A stretch of DNA of 64,000 bases from Symsagittifera roscoffensis (GCF_963678635.1 NC_087064.1:60753548-60817547), one strand, 5' to 3'; counted from the first letter of the stretch, positions 10,587 through 22,920 are shown. Numbers and translations are program-made. The notes: a model not told the origin generated them from the sequence alone.

Positions 10587-13500
10587 TTAATCTAAATCTT
10601 CTTCTGCCAAAGACAAATAAAGGGAGTATGTATCCATTTCGAGTTCTTCAAATTTGTTGACGTCGCAAAATTTATCAAAAAATGGGTAATACAACTCCAA
10701 CATTCTCAACTTGGCATATCGTAGTTTAAAGAATCCTACTATAATTGGTTCACGATGCTCTATAGTAGATTTAACAAGTTCCACTTCATACAAATTTTTA
10801 GCTACGATATTGAGTCTCTTGAAGAACTGGTTATTGATAGCTTTATGGGTTTTTTCGTCTCCAAGATATTTTGTCGTTGTATGTTTTGATCTGTCTATTA
10901 CTTGATAGCCATAGGAACTCTTTCCTAGCAGTTTCATTGTTTCCGTTACCACACCAGATAATGAATTTTCATCACCGGCTCGCCTAGCATCAACAACACA
11001 CTGAACGAAACTGTTGAATACTTTATGTGGTGTGTATTGTACAAATCCAAGTAAAAAATAAAAAGTGGTGTTATAAGTGTTCCGTTGCTTAAATTGAAGC
11101 TCGATATCAACATTCACCGCGGTTGTTATAACAAATCGTTTTCTTACGCATACGTCTTTAAATATTCCCCAATATCGTTTCTTTGAAAATAGGTTAAAAA
11201 TTGGAGGATTTCGGTTTTAATTCATCTGAAATACTCAGATCGCATTGCACGTAGCCGAACATTGTATCATTTCTAATGTTTTGCAATAGTGAATTGGAGT
11301 TTTGCAATAGTGACTTTTGAAAGGAAAATGAGATCTAACGTGATATTTCACGTCTACGTTGTTTTAAATTGTTTACATCAACTACAATCCCACAATTCTT
11401 CTATGGGGTATCCTTTTTCTCGAAATTAATCTTTTCTTTTCTTGGTTCCTCATTTAGTATTGTCATCAGTTAGGCTTGGTCTAGCTTCTTGAACAGGGCA
11501 AAACTGGAAATAACAACCCATTGCTTCAAAAACAGTCTTACAATTGTTGCAATAACCATGAACGCTCAAGCAATCAGTTTTTTTTCTATGTTCCTCCAGT
11601 TTAGTAGCCCTAATTTTACATTCAGGTCTAGTAGCTTGAAAATTTGACATGACCATTTTTTCAAAGATGCGAACTTGATTTTGCCTTGCCTAGAATCTTT
11701 GTAGTTCTGCACTGTAGTCCCATCTCGTATACGAGCCTGTGGGTACATCCTGATTCGCGGAATAAGGTTAGAGTTGACTATATCAATCTCAACGGTTGAT
11801 TCATTTAAATTGTTTGATTTTCGAATAAGCGTCTCGTTTGCAAATTCTTTCCTTGTGAAAACAAATGAGGGACCACGGGTCATATCTTTTCGTATTTTTT
11901 CAAGCAAGTCACTATCACCTGAGAGGAAGGGGTAAATTTTATAGTCGGTTGATTTGTGTAGACAGATATTCGCTAGATTCGGTAGTGTGCAACCGAACTC
12001 TAACATGTCTAATCCGTTGTCATGATAAAATTCAATCATGTTTTGCATAGCTCAAGGGTAAAAACGACATCTTTGTTTCTATACCACTGTAGAAAATTCG
12101 GAAATGTTGACATCTGTTCCTGTTCTTAGATGGTATCAAGTATTTGTAGTTTTCTAGTCCCGTAGGGGGTTTAGTTTTCAACCCAAGTTTTTTCCTTACT
12201 TGCTCTTCAACTAAATCAGTATTGGGAAGCTTCTGAAAATCGTCATGCTCTTTGTCCAGAGGGTTGCTATTCTTCAAAATTCTTTAATAATCATGAAACG
12301 ACGGTAGCTGTTGTTCATAAAGCTTGCTAGGAGTATCAAAACTCGCGCATCGAAAGTATCCTTTCATCTCCCTGGCTTTGTAAGCTTTTAGAATTGAGTC
12401 TAAAGTAGTAGCTCCACCCAAAAACTTAATAATGTCTGGAGGCTCAACAACTTCAATTTTAAAGGAAACAAAGTCGTTTGCTTTCGTGATAACTGTAGGT
12501 TCAATTTCTTTTTCGTTGATAAGGTGGGGAAAGAGGTATGATTTAAAGAAGTTTATTTCATACCAACCACTGTTGATTCCAAATACTGGAAGAATATTAT
12601 TGTATCTCTCTAGATTATGCATCAAATCAATAAAAAATTTTTTTTTGAAACCTGAGAAAATTAGTGGATGCGTCTGTTTCTTCTTCTTCCTCGATATATA
12701 TTCGTCCTCGTACTCTCTTGCTTCACTCTTCTTGTAACTACCTCGTTCATTTAGGATGCTGACTTTTGTTTGTAGCCGCTCTTTGATGTTATTTCCGGAA
12801 ATTATGATCGCACCTCCGCTATATTTTTTTTCGCCAACAACTCCAATTTTGCCACGAAGTCAAAAATGAGGAATTGTGGATCTTTGTCACACAAAAATAT
12901 AGATTTTTCATGTAAATTGGAAGAAGTTGACACTGATATGGGTTCAGGCTTTCCGATCCAATTTATTGTTTCTGTCGGTTTTAGTTTTTCAGATGGCAAG
13001 CAAATTGATTCAAAGTCAAAAATGGAGACGTTTTTGAAAAAAAGTTGTCCTTTGATTTACTCAAATTGAACCCATCCAGCCTTTTGAATAACGTCTCTCG
13101 TAGAATATGAACAATTTTGGGGTAAACAGTTTTGATTCGATCTTTGCAACAATTTATCATAAGATAGTGGTTGAAGTGATGAGACGTTTTGAAAAAAGTG
13201 TCGCAAGTTGGGCATCGAAAACATTTGAAGAAAATTTTGATCTATTGTAGAAATTTTACTGTATTCTTATATTTAACAATACTTCTCTGAGCTAATTCTC
13301 CCGCAAAATCTCCAATGTCGATATCGTAGATGAAGATGTTTTTCTCGACTTCCTCATCAACTACTGGCAGATTATCCATCAAAACTCCACGAAATTGTTT
13401 CGTATCACATCCTGTTTTTTCAAGAAAACCATTAAAGATCTAGAAGAGGGATGTTTCAAGATTGGTTGTTTCAAGCAAATGAACTCCCAGCGCTCGAAAC

Positions 13501-13745
13501 AAACTCAAATTGTCATTGTTTGATTGTTTTGTGTTTTGATCCGATACACACGATAAACACTTTGTTGACTTTCGTGTTGAGTTTACGTGCTCCTTGCTCG
13601 TATGGAAATTCATTTCCGGCTGATTACAAGTAAAATAAATAAATTTCGGACAAGGAATAACTCCCCGCACAGAAGTCCTGCGATGTGGGGCTGCATCAGC
13701 TCTCCTGTTCTCTTTGCCACAGTCCTCAAATTTAGCCTGTATCAA
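10587..13745 (-). pseudogene. Protein-primed DNA polymerase B of the Polinton, frameshifted and truncated
   Basis: Read on the minus strand through several frames. From the N-terminus: RRTSVRGVIPCPKFIYFTCN with FHTSKEHV (about 13680-13550); the exonuclease I motif IFDFES (about 13010); GGATTLDSILKAYKAREMKG (about 12400); LGCTLPNLANICLHKS in its own frame as EFGCTLPNLANICLHKSTD (about 11970); a Cys-rich segment CNNCKTVFEAMGCYFQFCP (about 11490); polymerase motif KLLGKSSYGYQ (about 10915); and FEELEMDTYSLYLSLAEEDL just before the stop at 10587. The last motif normally contains DTDS, so a catalytic Asp is replaced by Tyr here. The protein stops right after this motif, so the thumb region is missing. 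Frame breaks occur near 11.7, 12.05, 12.28 and 12.8 kb and others further upstream. It would have copied the element by protein priming. It is clearly inactive now. Confidence 0.9.
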
Positions 13746-14752
13746 AATTAAATAAAATTACATGGTACGAACAAAAACGGGAGATTTGAAAGGTTCCAAC
13801 AAAATATCAGATTACACATGCTTACATTGAACTGTTGATATTAAATGAAATTGATTTCAAGTAGTTATACGAAGTGTAGAGCGATTGCTTTTAACGTAAA
13901 AGATTATCAGAATAAATTAAGTTTTATTTGCTGTTTCGTAAGTAAAATTAAACAATCAGAATTGAGTTTTTTTCCATTAATTATGTTTGTTCAAGATCAA
14001 CCAATAAAAATCCAGCATTTTCTAAAAGTGAACAGTTTGTTAATTTTTCAAAAAAAATTTGAGTTCCAATTGATTTCCGTATTGATGAAATAGATGTTGA
14101 CTCTTGATTTTTAAATAATTATTTGGTGGTTTATGTTGTACAACATAGAGTGATTCGGCTAAGTAAAGGTGTTTTTAGTGAAACTTACACAATCATAGAG
14201 TTTACTTTTGAGCCAAGTGTTGAGTATCACAGCTTTAAACTTACTAGTGGATTATCCCTGACAAGGAAAGAAATTTTGTTTTATCTCGAAAATTTGAAAT
14301 TGATCAGAAAATTGCATGATAATATATCAAAGACTCTTTTTATCGCCTAAACGACTCCAAAATTTGTCAAAACTCTCCATCAAAAATCTTTCTTCTTCCA
14401 TTTTCTGAATACATTATCAAAGTTCAAAATACTGCATGATCAGGTTCGGAATTAGGTTTCCATAGATTTGCTTCGAAGAATTCATCAACTTCGAACTATC
14501 CTCTCAAACTCACATCCAAATCAAAGAATTTGACTATTTTAAAAATAAATCAGCAGTTTCTCATTGATAATTAACAAAAAATTCTATTAACTTGATGAGA
14601 AAATTTGCAGTGATGCTACTTGTTATAATTTTCTTGCTTGTGTTATTTATATTGGCATTATTTCTGAATTTTACTGCAAACAACTTGTGGTCATTTGTTT
14701 TTGCAAAATTTTAGGTTTTGAAAGATTTAAGTCCTTAAATGTTAAAATTTAC
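13746..14752 (+). CDS. Two small unrecognised reading frames next to polymerase B
   Basis: A 13845-14093 frame (82 codons, ATG start) and a 14123-14350 frame (75 codons, start not ATG) lie divergent to the polymerase. The second reads YTIIEFTFEPSVEYHSFKLT then GLSLTRKEILFYLENLK. This loosely resembles the strand-strand-helix order of PC4-like single-strand DNA binding domains, but that is a weak guess. No repeat copy of this region exists elsewhere in the window. Sequence from 14351 to 14752 is AT-rich with no frame. Confidence 0.25.
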
Positions 14753-15261
14753 TCTGATTGGAAATTTTCTCTGATTGGAAACGACAATGTGGACACGACC
14801 TTAAAATAAAATGAAAATTTCCTAAAATGGAAAATCATTTCTGATTGGACACGACTTTAAAATAAAGTTTCCATGAAAGAGAACTGAAATCTGCTTGGAC
14901 ATGACTACAGACCAAATAAGGAAAATCAATTCTGATTAGTTAAACTCACACATTTGATTTGAAAGTATCCTTCACTCTTAACTCAAAGTCATTTTATTTT
15001 CAATTTAACTACCGACAACTACCTCCTCTCTCAGCTCTAAATCAGTCACTGATCTTCTTTTTAAACTGTATCTTTTATTCAATTTATCGCTCAAAATGGT
15101 CTTCTCAGTGCAAAACAGCAACCTTATGTAATTGGTAGATTTTTCGCCTGATCTAGTACAAATCCAAATGCGAGAAACAATCTCTGGAGTTTTTTGGGCA
15201 CGAATAGACATCCCAATCCAAGTCTGCCACATGGTGAAAGTGACGTCAGGGATTTCAACGA
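14753..15261. repeat. Cargo repeat block B, copy 1
   Basis: Nearly identical to 20205-20707 (offset 5446). It begins at TTGGAAACGACAATGTGGAC and carries a plus-strand stretch reading SPDLVQIQMRETISGVFWAR and a minus-strand frame of about 87 codons from ATG (MMFVEIPDVTFTMWQTWIG). Only one strand can be coding and I cannot decide which. The plus strand would lead into gene P. Confidence 0.55.
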
Positions 15262-15264
15262 ACA

Positions 15265-15587
15265 TCATATGACGCAAGTACCATCACAGAGAACCAACAT
15301 GCAACAATGAAAACGATGGAGGAAGTGTTTGAACATGTGGAAATGAACTAGCCCGAAATCCCTGACTCTAGTTACGTAACTCAACCAGCCAACGACTTCC
15401 TTCTCCTAGGGAGGAGGAGATGGGATCTACTGAAAACTTCATCGCGATGGATGAAATTGAGGGGTTCTCGGAAACAATGCCTCAAAACAAACCACCACAA
15501 CAACCACCAGCGATGGAACCTCGACCAGCGCTGCGTTTCATAGAGAAGCTCCAGAACTCCTCTGCCGCTCGACAACTCTTTGACTAA
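15265..15587 (+). pseudogene. Cargo gene P, copy 1 (in-frame TAG and frameshift)
   Basis: Copy of the gene best seen at 20711-21031. Reads MKTMEEVFEHVEMN then TAG, then PEIPDSSYVTQPANDFLLLG, after which an insertion near GGAGGAGGAGATGGG shifts the frame away from the Pro/Gln-rich part. Followed by a TAA and an AT-rich spacer. Confidence 0.45.
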
Positions 15588-16825
15588 AAGCGTTTGTAAG
15601 TAATTGTTGCTTGTCATTTATTTCATCTTTCATAAATATTATCTTCTTTTTCAAATTCTTTTTAACTGTGAGAATGAATGATTGAAATCAATTCGAAAAC
15701 AAATTAAATTACCGATTCAAAGATTAGGAATTTTTTTGTACACCTGTTAGAGCAAACACTCAAAAATTGAACAAACTACAAATACTTCATCCTTTTTTGC
15801 GTTTTGAAAAAACCGGAACACTTTTCGGATTTTGTCGAACAATTTGAAACATTTTTCGCTTTTTGTAAATTTTTCGTAAACTATTTTAAAAAAATTGAAA
15901 TTTTCACATCTTGTTTGTAAATTTGAAAAGAATTTTGCATATCACTTAAATAACTGTGATAATTATTTTTCTCTGACATTTTTGTTAATTTTGCAAGCTT
16001 TTGAAAGGAATTAGATAGTTTATCAAATGGTTTTTTTATTTTCTTATTGAAATTTTGAGGTGATCACTATTTACAAATCGATAACCATCAATAAAACAGT
16101 CAATAATATTTAACAAATCAGGTTTAAATTTTGAGTTTTGTACTTTGCATTTTTTTTACCAGAATTGCTGAATCAATAATTTGCGTGAAAACCAGTTTCT
16201 GGTTAGAAGTTAAAACATAAATTTTGTCGGTTAAATTTTTACGCAACAGACTTTTCCTTGCAATACTTGGTATTGTTCTGCTCTTTTCTATAACAAGTTG
16301 TGATGAGCAGTGTAATTAAGTTGGTTTAAAACTTCGCCAGTTGATGAAATACCATTCGAATAAAATCTGTATTTGTACACAAGCTAAAAAAAACGATGAT
16401 TTGATATGTGAATTGAAATTTACCCAATCTTTGCAAAACTTGATCGAGAGATGAACCAATCAGAAGTAAGTGAAACTTACAGTTTTCCAAGGAACAATAG
16501 GAAGTGTGGGTGGAAACACAATAATCTTGGGTTACTAAATATTTGTCGTAAAATTCACTGAAAATTGAGTTAATGATCGATTTTTACAGTAATCTAATAA
16601 AAGCTGGAAAGAGCTTGACACCTAGCAGCGGCCATATGTAACGAGGTTCTTTGCCTAGTTTTGTGGATTTATATAGAAGCACTAACGCCTACACAATTTC
16701 CATATATGGAAATTTCAAAAAATCATGTTTCTCATTTACCTTCATGTGATCAGCCTACTCTTTTTAAAAAAAAAACTCAAAAAACACACCGGTTCTACTT
16801 ATATTAAATTTCCCAAAAATTAAAC
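15588..16825. repeat. AT-rich spacer S, copy 1
   Basis: Non-coding-looking spacer between gene P and gene X, repeated at 17680-19084, 21032-22437, 23291-23505 (short) and 25905-26850. This copy lacks the internal AAAAAAGGAATTACTTTCAG block that copies 2 and 3 contain. It contains ATTCCATATATGG-like palindrome ACTTCCATATATGGAAATTT in related copies and AGTTGTGATGAGCAGTGTAA. Confidence 0.6.
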
Positions 16826-17303
16826 ATGAATTGGGAGATTTGCACGGTTCCAAAATTCCTAGAAGGTGAAATTTATTTTGAACACTGCTTCCAATTTTTC
16901 AAGAAAATTGACTGAGGACTACTTGAAAAAAGACAACCAGACTATCTTGGTGAGAAAGAAGGAGAAACCATCTCGGCAATTAGAATTAGTGTCATTCATG
17001 ATGCTGAAAACCTTAGACTTGTTCCTATATTGGAACTCACTTTTGAAAAATAGTCAACTACGGATCAAGTGCTTGCCAACTGCAACAATGTGTATGACTT
17101 AGCAATTTAGAAAGGAAAACAAAATTGTGTCACGATCAAGAATTACAATGTTAACAAACCTCCCTACAATCAGATTCGACTCTTCCTTGCTAAAGAGAAT
17201 GAATCAAGGAAACAATGCCTATGTCAACTATACTTTCAACGAATTCAAAGAACTGTCCCAAATTTTGGGATATTTTATGTTTGCTGAGAACTATATGGTA
17301 TAA
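16826..17303 (+). pseudogene. Cargo gene X, copy 1 (two in-frame stops)
   Basis: Starts at ATG 16826 with MNWEICTVPKFLEGEIYFEH. Continues in a frame containing EKEGETISAIRISVIHDAEN, LELTFEK then TAG, then STTDQVLANCNNVYDLA, with further stops and shifts. A TGA at IDxGLL and the TAG after FEK are shared with copy 3, so this copy and copy 3 form a pair. Family unrecognised. Confidence 0.5.
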
Positions 17304-17345
17304 TAAACTTTGTTTTTTATGTTTTCTGTCTCGTAATTTAAATAA

Positions 17346-17679
17346 TTATCGAACATCATACGACGCAAGTACCATCACAGAGAACCAAAATGCAACAATG
17401 AAAACGATGGAGGAAGTGTTTGAACATGTGGAAATGAACTAGCCCGAAATCCCTGACTCTAGTTACGTGACTCAACCAGTCAACGACTTCCTTCTCCTTG
17501 GGAGGAGGAGATGGGATCCTCTGAAAACTTCATCGTGATAGATGAAATTGAGGGGTTCTCGTAAAACAATGCCTCAAAACAAACCACCACAACAACCACC
17601 AGCGATGGAACCTCGACCAGCGCTGCGTTTCATAGAGAAGCTCCAGAACTCTTCTGCCGCTCGACAACTCTTTGACTAA
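17346..17679 (+). pseudogene. Cargo gene P, copy 2
   Basis: Same organisation as the other P copies, with the shared TAG after EEVFEHVEMN and an extra A in the TCTCGTAAAACAATGCC region that breaks the downstream frame. Ends at TTTGACTAA. Confidence 0.45.
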
Positions 17680-19084
17680 AAGCGTTTGGAAGTAATTGTT
17701 GCTTGTCATTTATTTCATCTTTCATAAATATTATCTTCTTTCTCAAATTCTTTTTAACTGTGAGAATGAATGATTGAAATCAATTCGAAAACAAATTAAA
17801 TTACCGATACAAAGATTAAGAATTTTTTTGTACACCTACTAGAGCAAACACTCAAAAATTGAACAAACTACAAATACTTCATCTTTTTTTGCGTCTTAAA
17901 AAACCGAAACACTTTTCGGATCTTGTCGAACAATTTGAAACATTTTTCGCTTTTTGTAGAAAAAAAAGGAATTACTTTCAGCTTCTTGTGAAAAAAAAAC
18001 ATTTTCACATCCTGTAAAAAAAATTTGAAACACTTATCACATTTTGTAGAAAGAAGTGAAACAATTTTAGCCTTCGACAAAATAGTGAATCTTTTTTCGC
18101 AATTTGATGAAAAAAGCTGAAAAATTTTTCGTAAATTATTTTAAAAAAATTGAAATTTTCACATCTTGTTTGTAAATTTGAAAAGATTTTTGCATATCAC
18201 TTAAATAACTGTGATAATTATTTTTCTCTGATATTTTTGTTAATTTTGCAAGCTTTTGAAAGGAATCAGATAGTTTATCAAATGGTTTTTTTATTTTCTT
18301 ATTGAAATTTTGAGGTGATCACTATTTACAAATCGATAACCATCAATAAAACAGTCAATAATATTTAACCAATCAGGTTTAAATTTTGAGTTTTGTACTT
18401 TGCATTTTTTTGACCAGAATTGCTGAATCAATAATTTGCGTGAAAACCAGTTTCTGGTTAGAAGTTAAAACATAAATTTTGTCGGTTAAATTTTTACGCA
18501 ACAGACTTTTCCTTGCAATACTTGGTATTGTTCTGCTCTTTTCTATAACAAGTTGTGATGAGCAGTGTAATTAAGTTGGTTTAAAATTTCGCCAGTTGAT
18601 GAAATACCATTCGAATAAAATCTGTATTTGTACACAAGCTAAAAAAAACGATGATTTGATATGTGAATTGAAATTTACCCAATCTTTGCAAAACTTGATC
18701 GAGAGATGAACCAATCAGAAGTAAGTGAAACTTACAGTTTTCCAAGGAACAATAGGAAGTGTGGGTGGAAACACAATAATCTTGAGTTACTAAACATTTG
18801 TCGTAAAATTTACTGAAAATTGAGTTAATGATCGATTTTTTACAGTAATCTAATAAAAGCTGGAAAGAGCTTGACACATAGCAGCGGCCATATGTAACGA
18901 GGTTCTTTGCCTAGTTTTGTGGATTTATGTAGAAGCACTAACGCCTACACAATTTCCATATATGGAAATTTCAAAAAATCATGTTTCTCATTTACCTTCA
19001 TCTGATCAGCCTACTCTTTTTTTTAAAAAAAAAACTCAAAAAACACACCGGTTCTACTTATATTGAATTTCCCAAAAAGTAAAC
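17680..19084. repeat. AT-rich spacer S, copy 2
   Basis: Long version of the spacer, including a run of A-rich segments near 17960-18130 absent from copy 1. Minus-strand frames here have no ATG start and are not counted as genes. Confidence 0.6.
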
Positions 19085-19560
19085 ATGAATTGGGAGATTT
19101 CCACGGTTCCAAAAATCCTAGAAGGGGAAGTTTATTTTGAACTCAGCTTCCAATTTTTCAAGAAAAATGACTTAGGACTACTCAAAAAAAGACAACAAGA
19201 GTATCTTGGTGAGAAAGAAGGAGAAACTATCTCGGCGATTAGAATTAGTGTTTTTCATGATGCTGAAAACCTTGGGCTTGTTCCTATATTGGAACTCATT
19301 TTTGAAAAAGAGTCAACACTGGAAAGGTGCTTGCCAACTGCAACAATTTGTATGACTTAGCAAATTACAATGGAAAACAAGTTTGTATCACGATCAAGAA
19401 TTACAATGTTAACAAACCTCCCTACATTCAGATTCGACTCTTCTTTGCTAAAGAGAATGAATCAATGAAACAATGCCTATGTCAACTATACTTTCAACGA
19501 ATCCAAAGAACAGTCCCAAATTATGGGATATTTTATGTTTGCTGAGAACTGTATGGTATA
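19085..19560 (+). pseudogene. Cargo gene X, copy 2 (one frameshift)
   Basis: The first half is open from ATG 19085: MNWEISTVPKILEGEVYFEL, LLKKRQQEYLGEKEGETISA, then ILELIFEKESTLER. At about 19330 one base is missing relative to copies 1 and 3 and the frame moves to VLANCNNLYDLANYNGKQVC and IKNYNVNKPPYIQIRLFFAK. Joined, the family protein is about 155 residues, with no signal peptide or membrane segment and no domain I recognise. The same missing base occurs in copy 4. Confidence 0.5.
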
Positions 19561-19619
19561 AAAAACTTTGTTTTTTATGTTTTCTGTCTCGTAATTTAAA
19601 TTTTTATCATCTAGAATCA

Positions 19620-20165
19620 ATTTTCATTTAGTATTCGAGTTGATCAGTATGAGTTGGAGTATTGGTTTTTTTCAAGCTTCACAAAAAATGGGATATTTTC
19701 ATTTTATCCTACAAGAAAAGTCCCAAAAGATTTCGCTAACGGTTTTAGAATCACAAATTTTACCAAACTTGCAGAATTTGGACATAAACTACCAAATCTC
19801 CAATTTTGAGTGGACTCTGCATAATGGTTGAAGAAAAATTTTCATTGGATGCCGAAAAGATTTGGAGGCCTAGATCTTATAGATTTTCGAAGAAATGGAA
19901 ATCAATAGCAAAATAATCATACTTTACAACTACAAAGGGAAAAATATAATAAATTGCTTGATATTCTTCTCTCATTACTAGGTTATATAGAGAAATTCAG
20001 AAAAACTTGTGTCATTATTGACGAATGCACGGCAAAAATTGAACGTACAGAAACTGAATGAAATTGTTAGAATTTGTAGAGATTATGAAGAGATTTTTCG
20101 TCAAATGAAAAAAGAAAAATCTATGACTTTTTATCTGTATTGTTTTGTTCCCTAACATAGTTTGA
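19620..20165 (+). pseudogene. Cargo gene Y, copy 1
   Basis: Contains MSWSIGFF, then NLQNLDINYQISNFEWTLHN in frame pieces, then a helical acidic/basic tail (DILLSLLGYIEKFRKTCVII). Best preserved middle parts are in copies 2 and 3. Unrecognised family. It follows gene X with about 60 bp between, as in copy 5. Confidence 0.4.
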
Positions 20166-20171
20166 AAGAAA

Positions 20172-20213
20172 TGGACCAAAATTTTCCTTTTGGAGGCCTA
20201 ATTGGATACGGAA
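20172..20213 (+). pseudogene. Cargo gene Z, copy 1, only the first ~14 codons
   Basis: Begins ATGGACCAAAATTTTCC (MDQNFPFGGLIGYGIS), then breaks exactly where block B copy 2 starts (TGATTGGAAACGAC). This marks a rearrangement junction. Confidence 0.6.
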
Positions 20214-20707
20214 TTTCTGATTGGAAACGACAATGTGGACACGACCTTAAAATAAAATGAAAATTTCCTAAAATGCAAATTCATTTCTGATTGGAGACGA
20301 ATTTAAAATAAAGTTTCCATGAAACAGAACTGAAATCTGCTTGGACATGACTACAGACCAAATAAGGAAAATCAATTCTGATTAGTTAAACCCACACATT
20401 TGATTTGAAAGTATCCTTCACTCTTAACTCAAAGTCATTTTATTTTCAATTTAACTACCGACAACTACCTCCTCTCTCAGCTCTAAATCAGTCACTGATC
20501 TTCTTTTTAAACTGTATCTTTTATTCAATTTATCGCTCAAAATGGTCTTCTCAGTGCAAAACAGCAACCTTATGTAATTGGTAGATTTTTCGCCTGATCT
20601 AGTACAAATCCAAATGCGAGAAACAATCTCTGGAGTTTTTTGGGCACGAATAGACATCCCAATCCAAGTCTGCCACATGGTGAAAGTGACGTCAGGGATT
20701 TCAACGA
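20205..20707. repeat. Cargo repeat block B, copy 2
   Basis: Second copy of 14753-15261. The near identity over 500 bp shows the duplication is much younger than the element's own decay. Confidence 0.65.
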
Positions 20708-20710
20708 ACA

Positions 20711-21031
20711 TCATATGACGCAAGTACCATCACAGAGAACCAACATGCAACAATGAAAACGATGGAGGAAGTGTTTGAACATGTGGAAATGAACTAGCCC
20801 GAAATCCCTGACTCTAGTTATGTGACTCAACTAGTCAACGACTTCCTTCTCCTTGGGAAGAGGAGGGAATCTACTGAAAACTTCATCGCGATAGATGAAA
20901 ATGAGAGGTTCCCGGAAACAATGCCTCAAAACAAACCACCACAACAACCACCAGCGATGGAACCTCGACCAGCGCTGCCTTTCATAGAGAAGCTCCAGAA
21001 CTCTTCTGCCGCTCGACAACTCTTTGGCTAA
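20711..21031 (+). pseudogene. Cargo gene P, copy 3 (best preserved; one in-frame TAG)
   Basis: Upstream part reads TSYDASTITENQHATMKTME then EVFEHVEMN, a TAG at 20795-20797, then PEIPDSSYVTQLVNDFLLLG, KRRESTENFIAIDENERF, PETMPQNKPPQQPPAMEPRP and FIEKLQNSSAARQLFG before TAA at 21031. The Pro/Gln-rich middle and charged ends look like a flexible linker or tail protein. No family recognised. The TAG is present in all four copies, so either it arose before amplification or it is tolerated, for example by starting again at a later ATG. Confidence 0.45.
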
Positions 21032-22437
21032 AAGCGTTTGTAAGTAATTGTTGCTTGTCATTTATTTCATCTTTCATAGATATTATCTTCTTTTTCAAAT
21101 TCTTTTTAACTGTGAGAATGAATGATTGAAATCAATTCGAAAACAAATTAAATTACCGATACAAAGATTAAGAATTTTTTTGTACACCTGTTAGAGCAAA
21201 CACTCAAAAATTGAACAAACTACAAATACTTCATCCTTTTTTGCGTCTTAAAAAAACCGAAACACTTTTCGGATCTTGTCGAACAATTTGAAACATTTTT
21301 CGCTTTTTGTAGAAAAAAAAGGAATTACTTTCAGCTTCTTGTGAAAAAAAAACATTTTCACATCCTGTTAAAATAATTTGAAACACTTATCACATTTTGT
21401 AGAAAGAAGTGAAACAATTTTAGCCTTCGACAAAATAGTGAATCTTTTTTCGCAATTTGATGAAAAAAGCTGAAAAATTTTTCGTAAATTATTTTAAAAA
21501 AATTGAAATTTTCACATCTTGTTTGTAAATTTGAAAAGATTTTTTGCATATCACTTAAATAACTGTGATAATTATTTTTCTCTGATATTTTTGTTAATTT
21601 TGCAAGCTTTTGAAAGGAATTAGATAGTTTATCAAATGGTTTTTTTATTTTCTTATTGAAATTTTGAGGTGATCACTATTTACAAATCGATAACCATCAA
21701 TAAAACAGTCAATAATATTTAACCAATCAGGTTTAAATTTTGAGTTTTGTACTTTGCATTTTTTTGACCAGAATTACTGAATCAATAATTTGCGTGAAAA
21801 CCAGTTTCTGGTTAGAAGTTAAAACATAAATATTGTCGGTTAAATTTTTACGCAACAGACTTTTCCTTGCAATACTTGGTATTGTTCTGCTCTTTTCTAT
21901 AACAAGTTGTGATGAGCAGTGTAATTAAGTTGGTTTAAAACTTCGCCAGTTGATGAAATACCATTCGAATAAAATCTGTATTTGTACACAAGCTAAAAAA
22001 AACGATGATTTGATATGTGAATTGAAATTCACCCAATCTTTGCAAAACTTGATCGAGAGATGAACCAATCAGAAGTAAGTGAAACTTACAGTTTTCCAAG
22101 GAACAATAGGAAGTGTGGGTGGAAACACAATAATCTTGAGTTACTAAATATTTGTCGTAAAATTCACTGAAAATTGAGTTAATGATCGATTTTTTACAGT
22201 AATCTAATAAAAGCTGGAAAGAGCTTGACACATAGCAGCGGCCATATGTAACGAGGTTCTTTGCCTAGTTTTGTGGATTTATATAGAAGCACTAACGCCT
22301 ACACAACTTCCATATATGGAAATTTCAAAAAATCATGTTTCTCATTTACCTTCATGTGATCAGCCTACTCTTTTTTAAAAAAAAAACCTCAAAAAACACA
22401 CCGGTTCTACTTATAATGAATTTCCCAAAAATTAAAC
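21032..22437. repeat. AT-rich spacer S, copy 3
   Basis: Long form of the spacer, close to copy 2. No gene recognised. Confidence 0.6.
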
Positions 22438-22920
22438 ATGAATTGGGAGATTTGCACGGTTCCAAAAATCCTAGAAGGTGAAATTTAATTTGAACACTGC
22501 TTCCAATTTTTCAAGAAAATTGACTGAGGACTACTTGAAAAAAGACAACAAGACTATCTTGGTGAGAAAGAAGGAGAAACCATCTCGGCAATTAGAATTA
22601 GTGTCATTCATGATGCTGAAAACCTTGGACTTGTTCCTATATTGGAACTCACTTTTGAAAAATAGTCAACAACGGATCAGGTGCTTGCCAACTGCAACAA
22701 TGTGTATGACTTAGCAATTTAGAAAGGAAAACAAAATTGTGTCACGATCAAGAATTACAATGTTAACAAACCTCCCTACAATCAAATTCGACTCTTCCTT
22801 GCTAAAGAGAATGAATCAAGGAAACAATGCCTATGTCAACTATACTTTCAACGAATCCAAAGAACTGTCCCAAATTTTGGGATATTTTATGTTTGCTGAG
22901 AACTGTATGGTATAATAAAC
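22438..22920 (+). pseudogene. Cargo gene X, copy 3
   Basis: Starts MNWEICTVPKILEGEI-like at ATG 22438 and shares the TAG after LTFEK and other lesions with copy 1. The tail ends FGIFYVC-like just before the GTATGGTATAATAAAC segment. Confidence 0.5.

Noticed and set aside
15381-15617. Minus-strand frames opposite gene P (Trp- and Arg-rich)
   Set aside because: Composition is implausible and the plus strand reads as a better protein. These are shadows.
18581-18877. 98-codon minus-strand frame repeated in three spacer S copies
   Set aside because: It has no ATG start, is broken in the first spacer copy, and stays open in the others only because the copies are nearly identical.
19085-19545. Programmed -1 frameshift in gene X
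   Set aside because: Copies 1 and 3 have the extra base and read straight through, and no proper slippery heptamer is present, so a one-base deletion is the simpler explanation.
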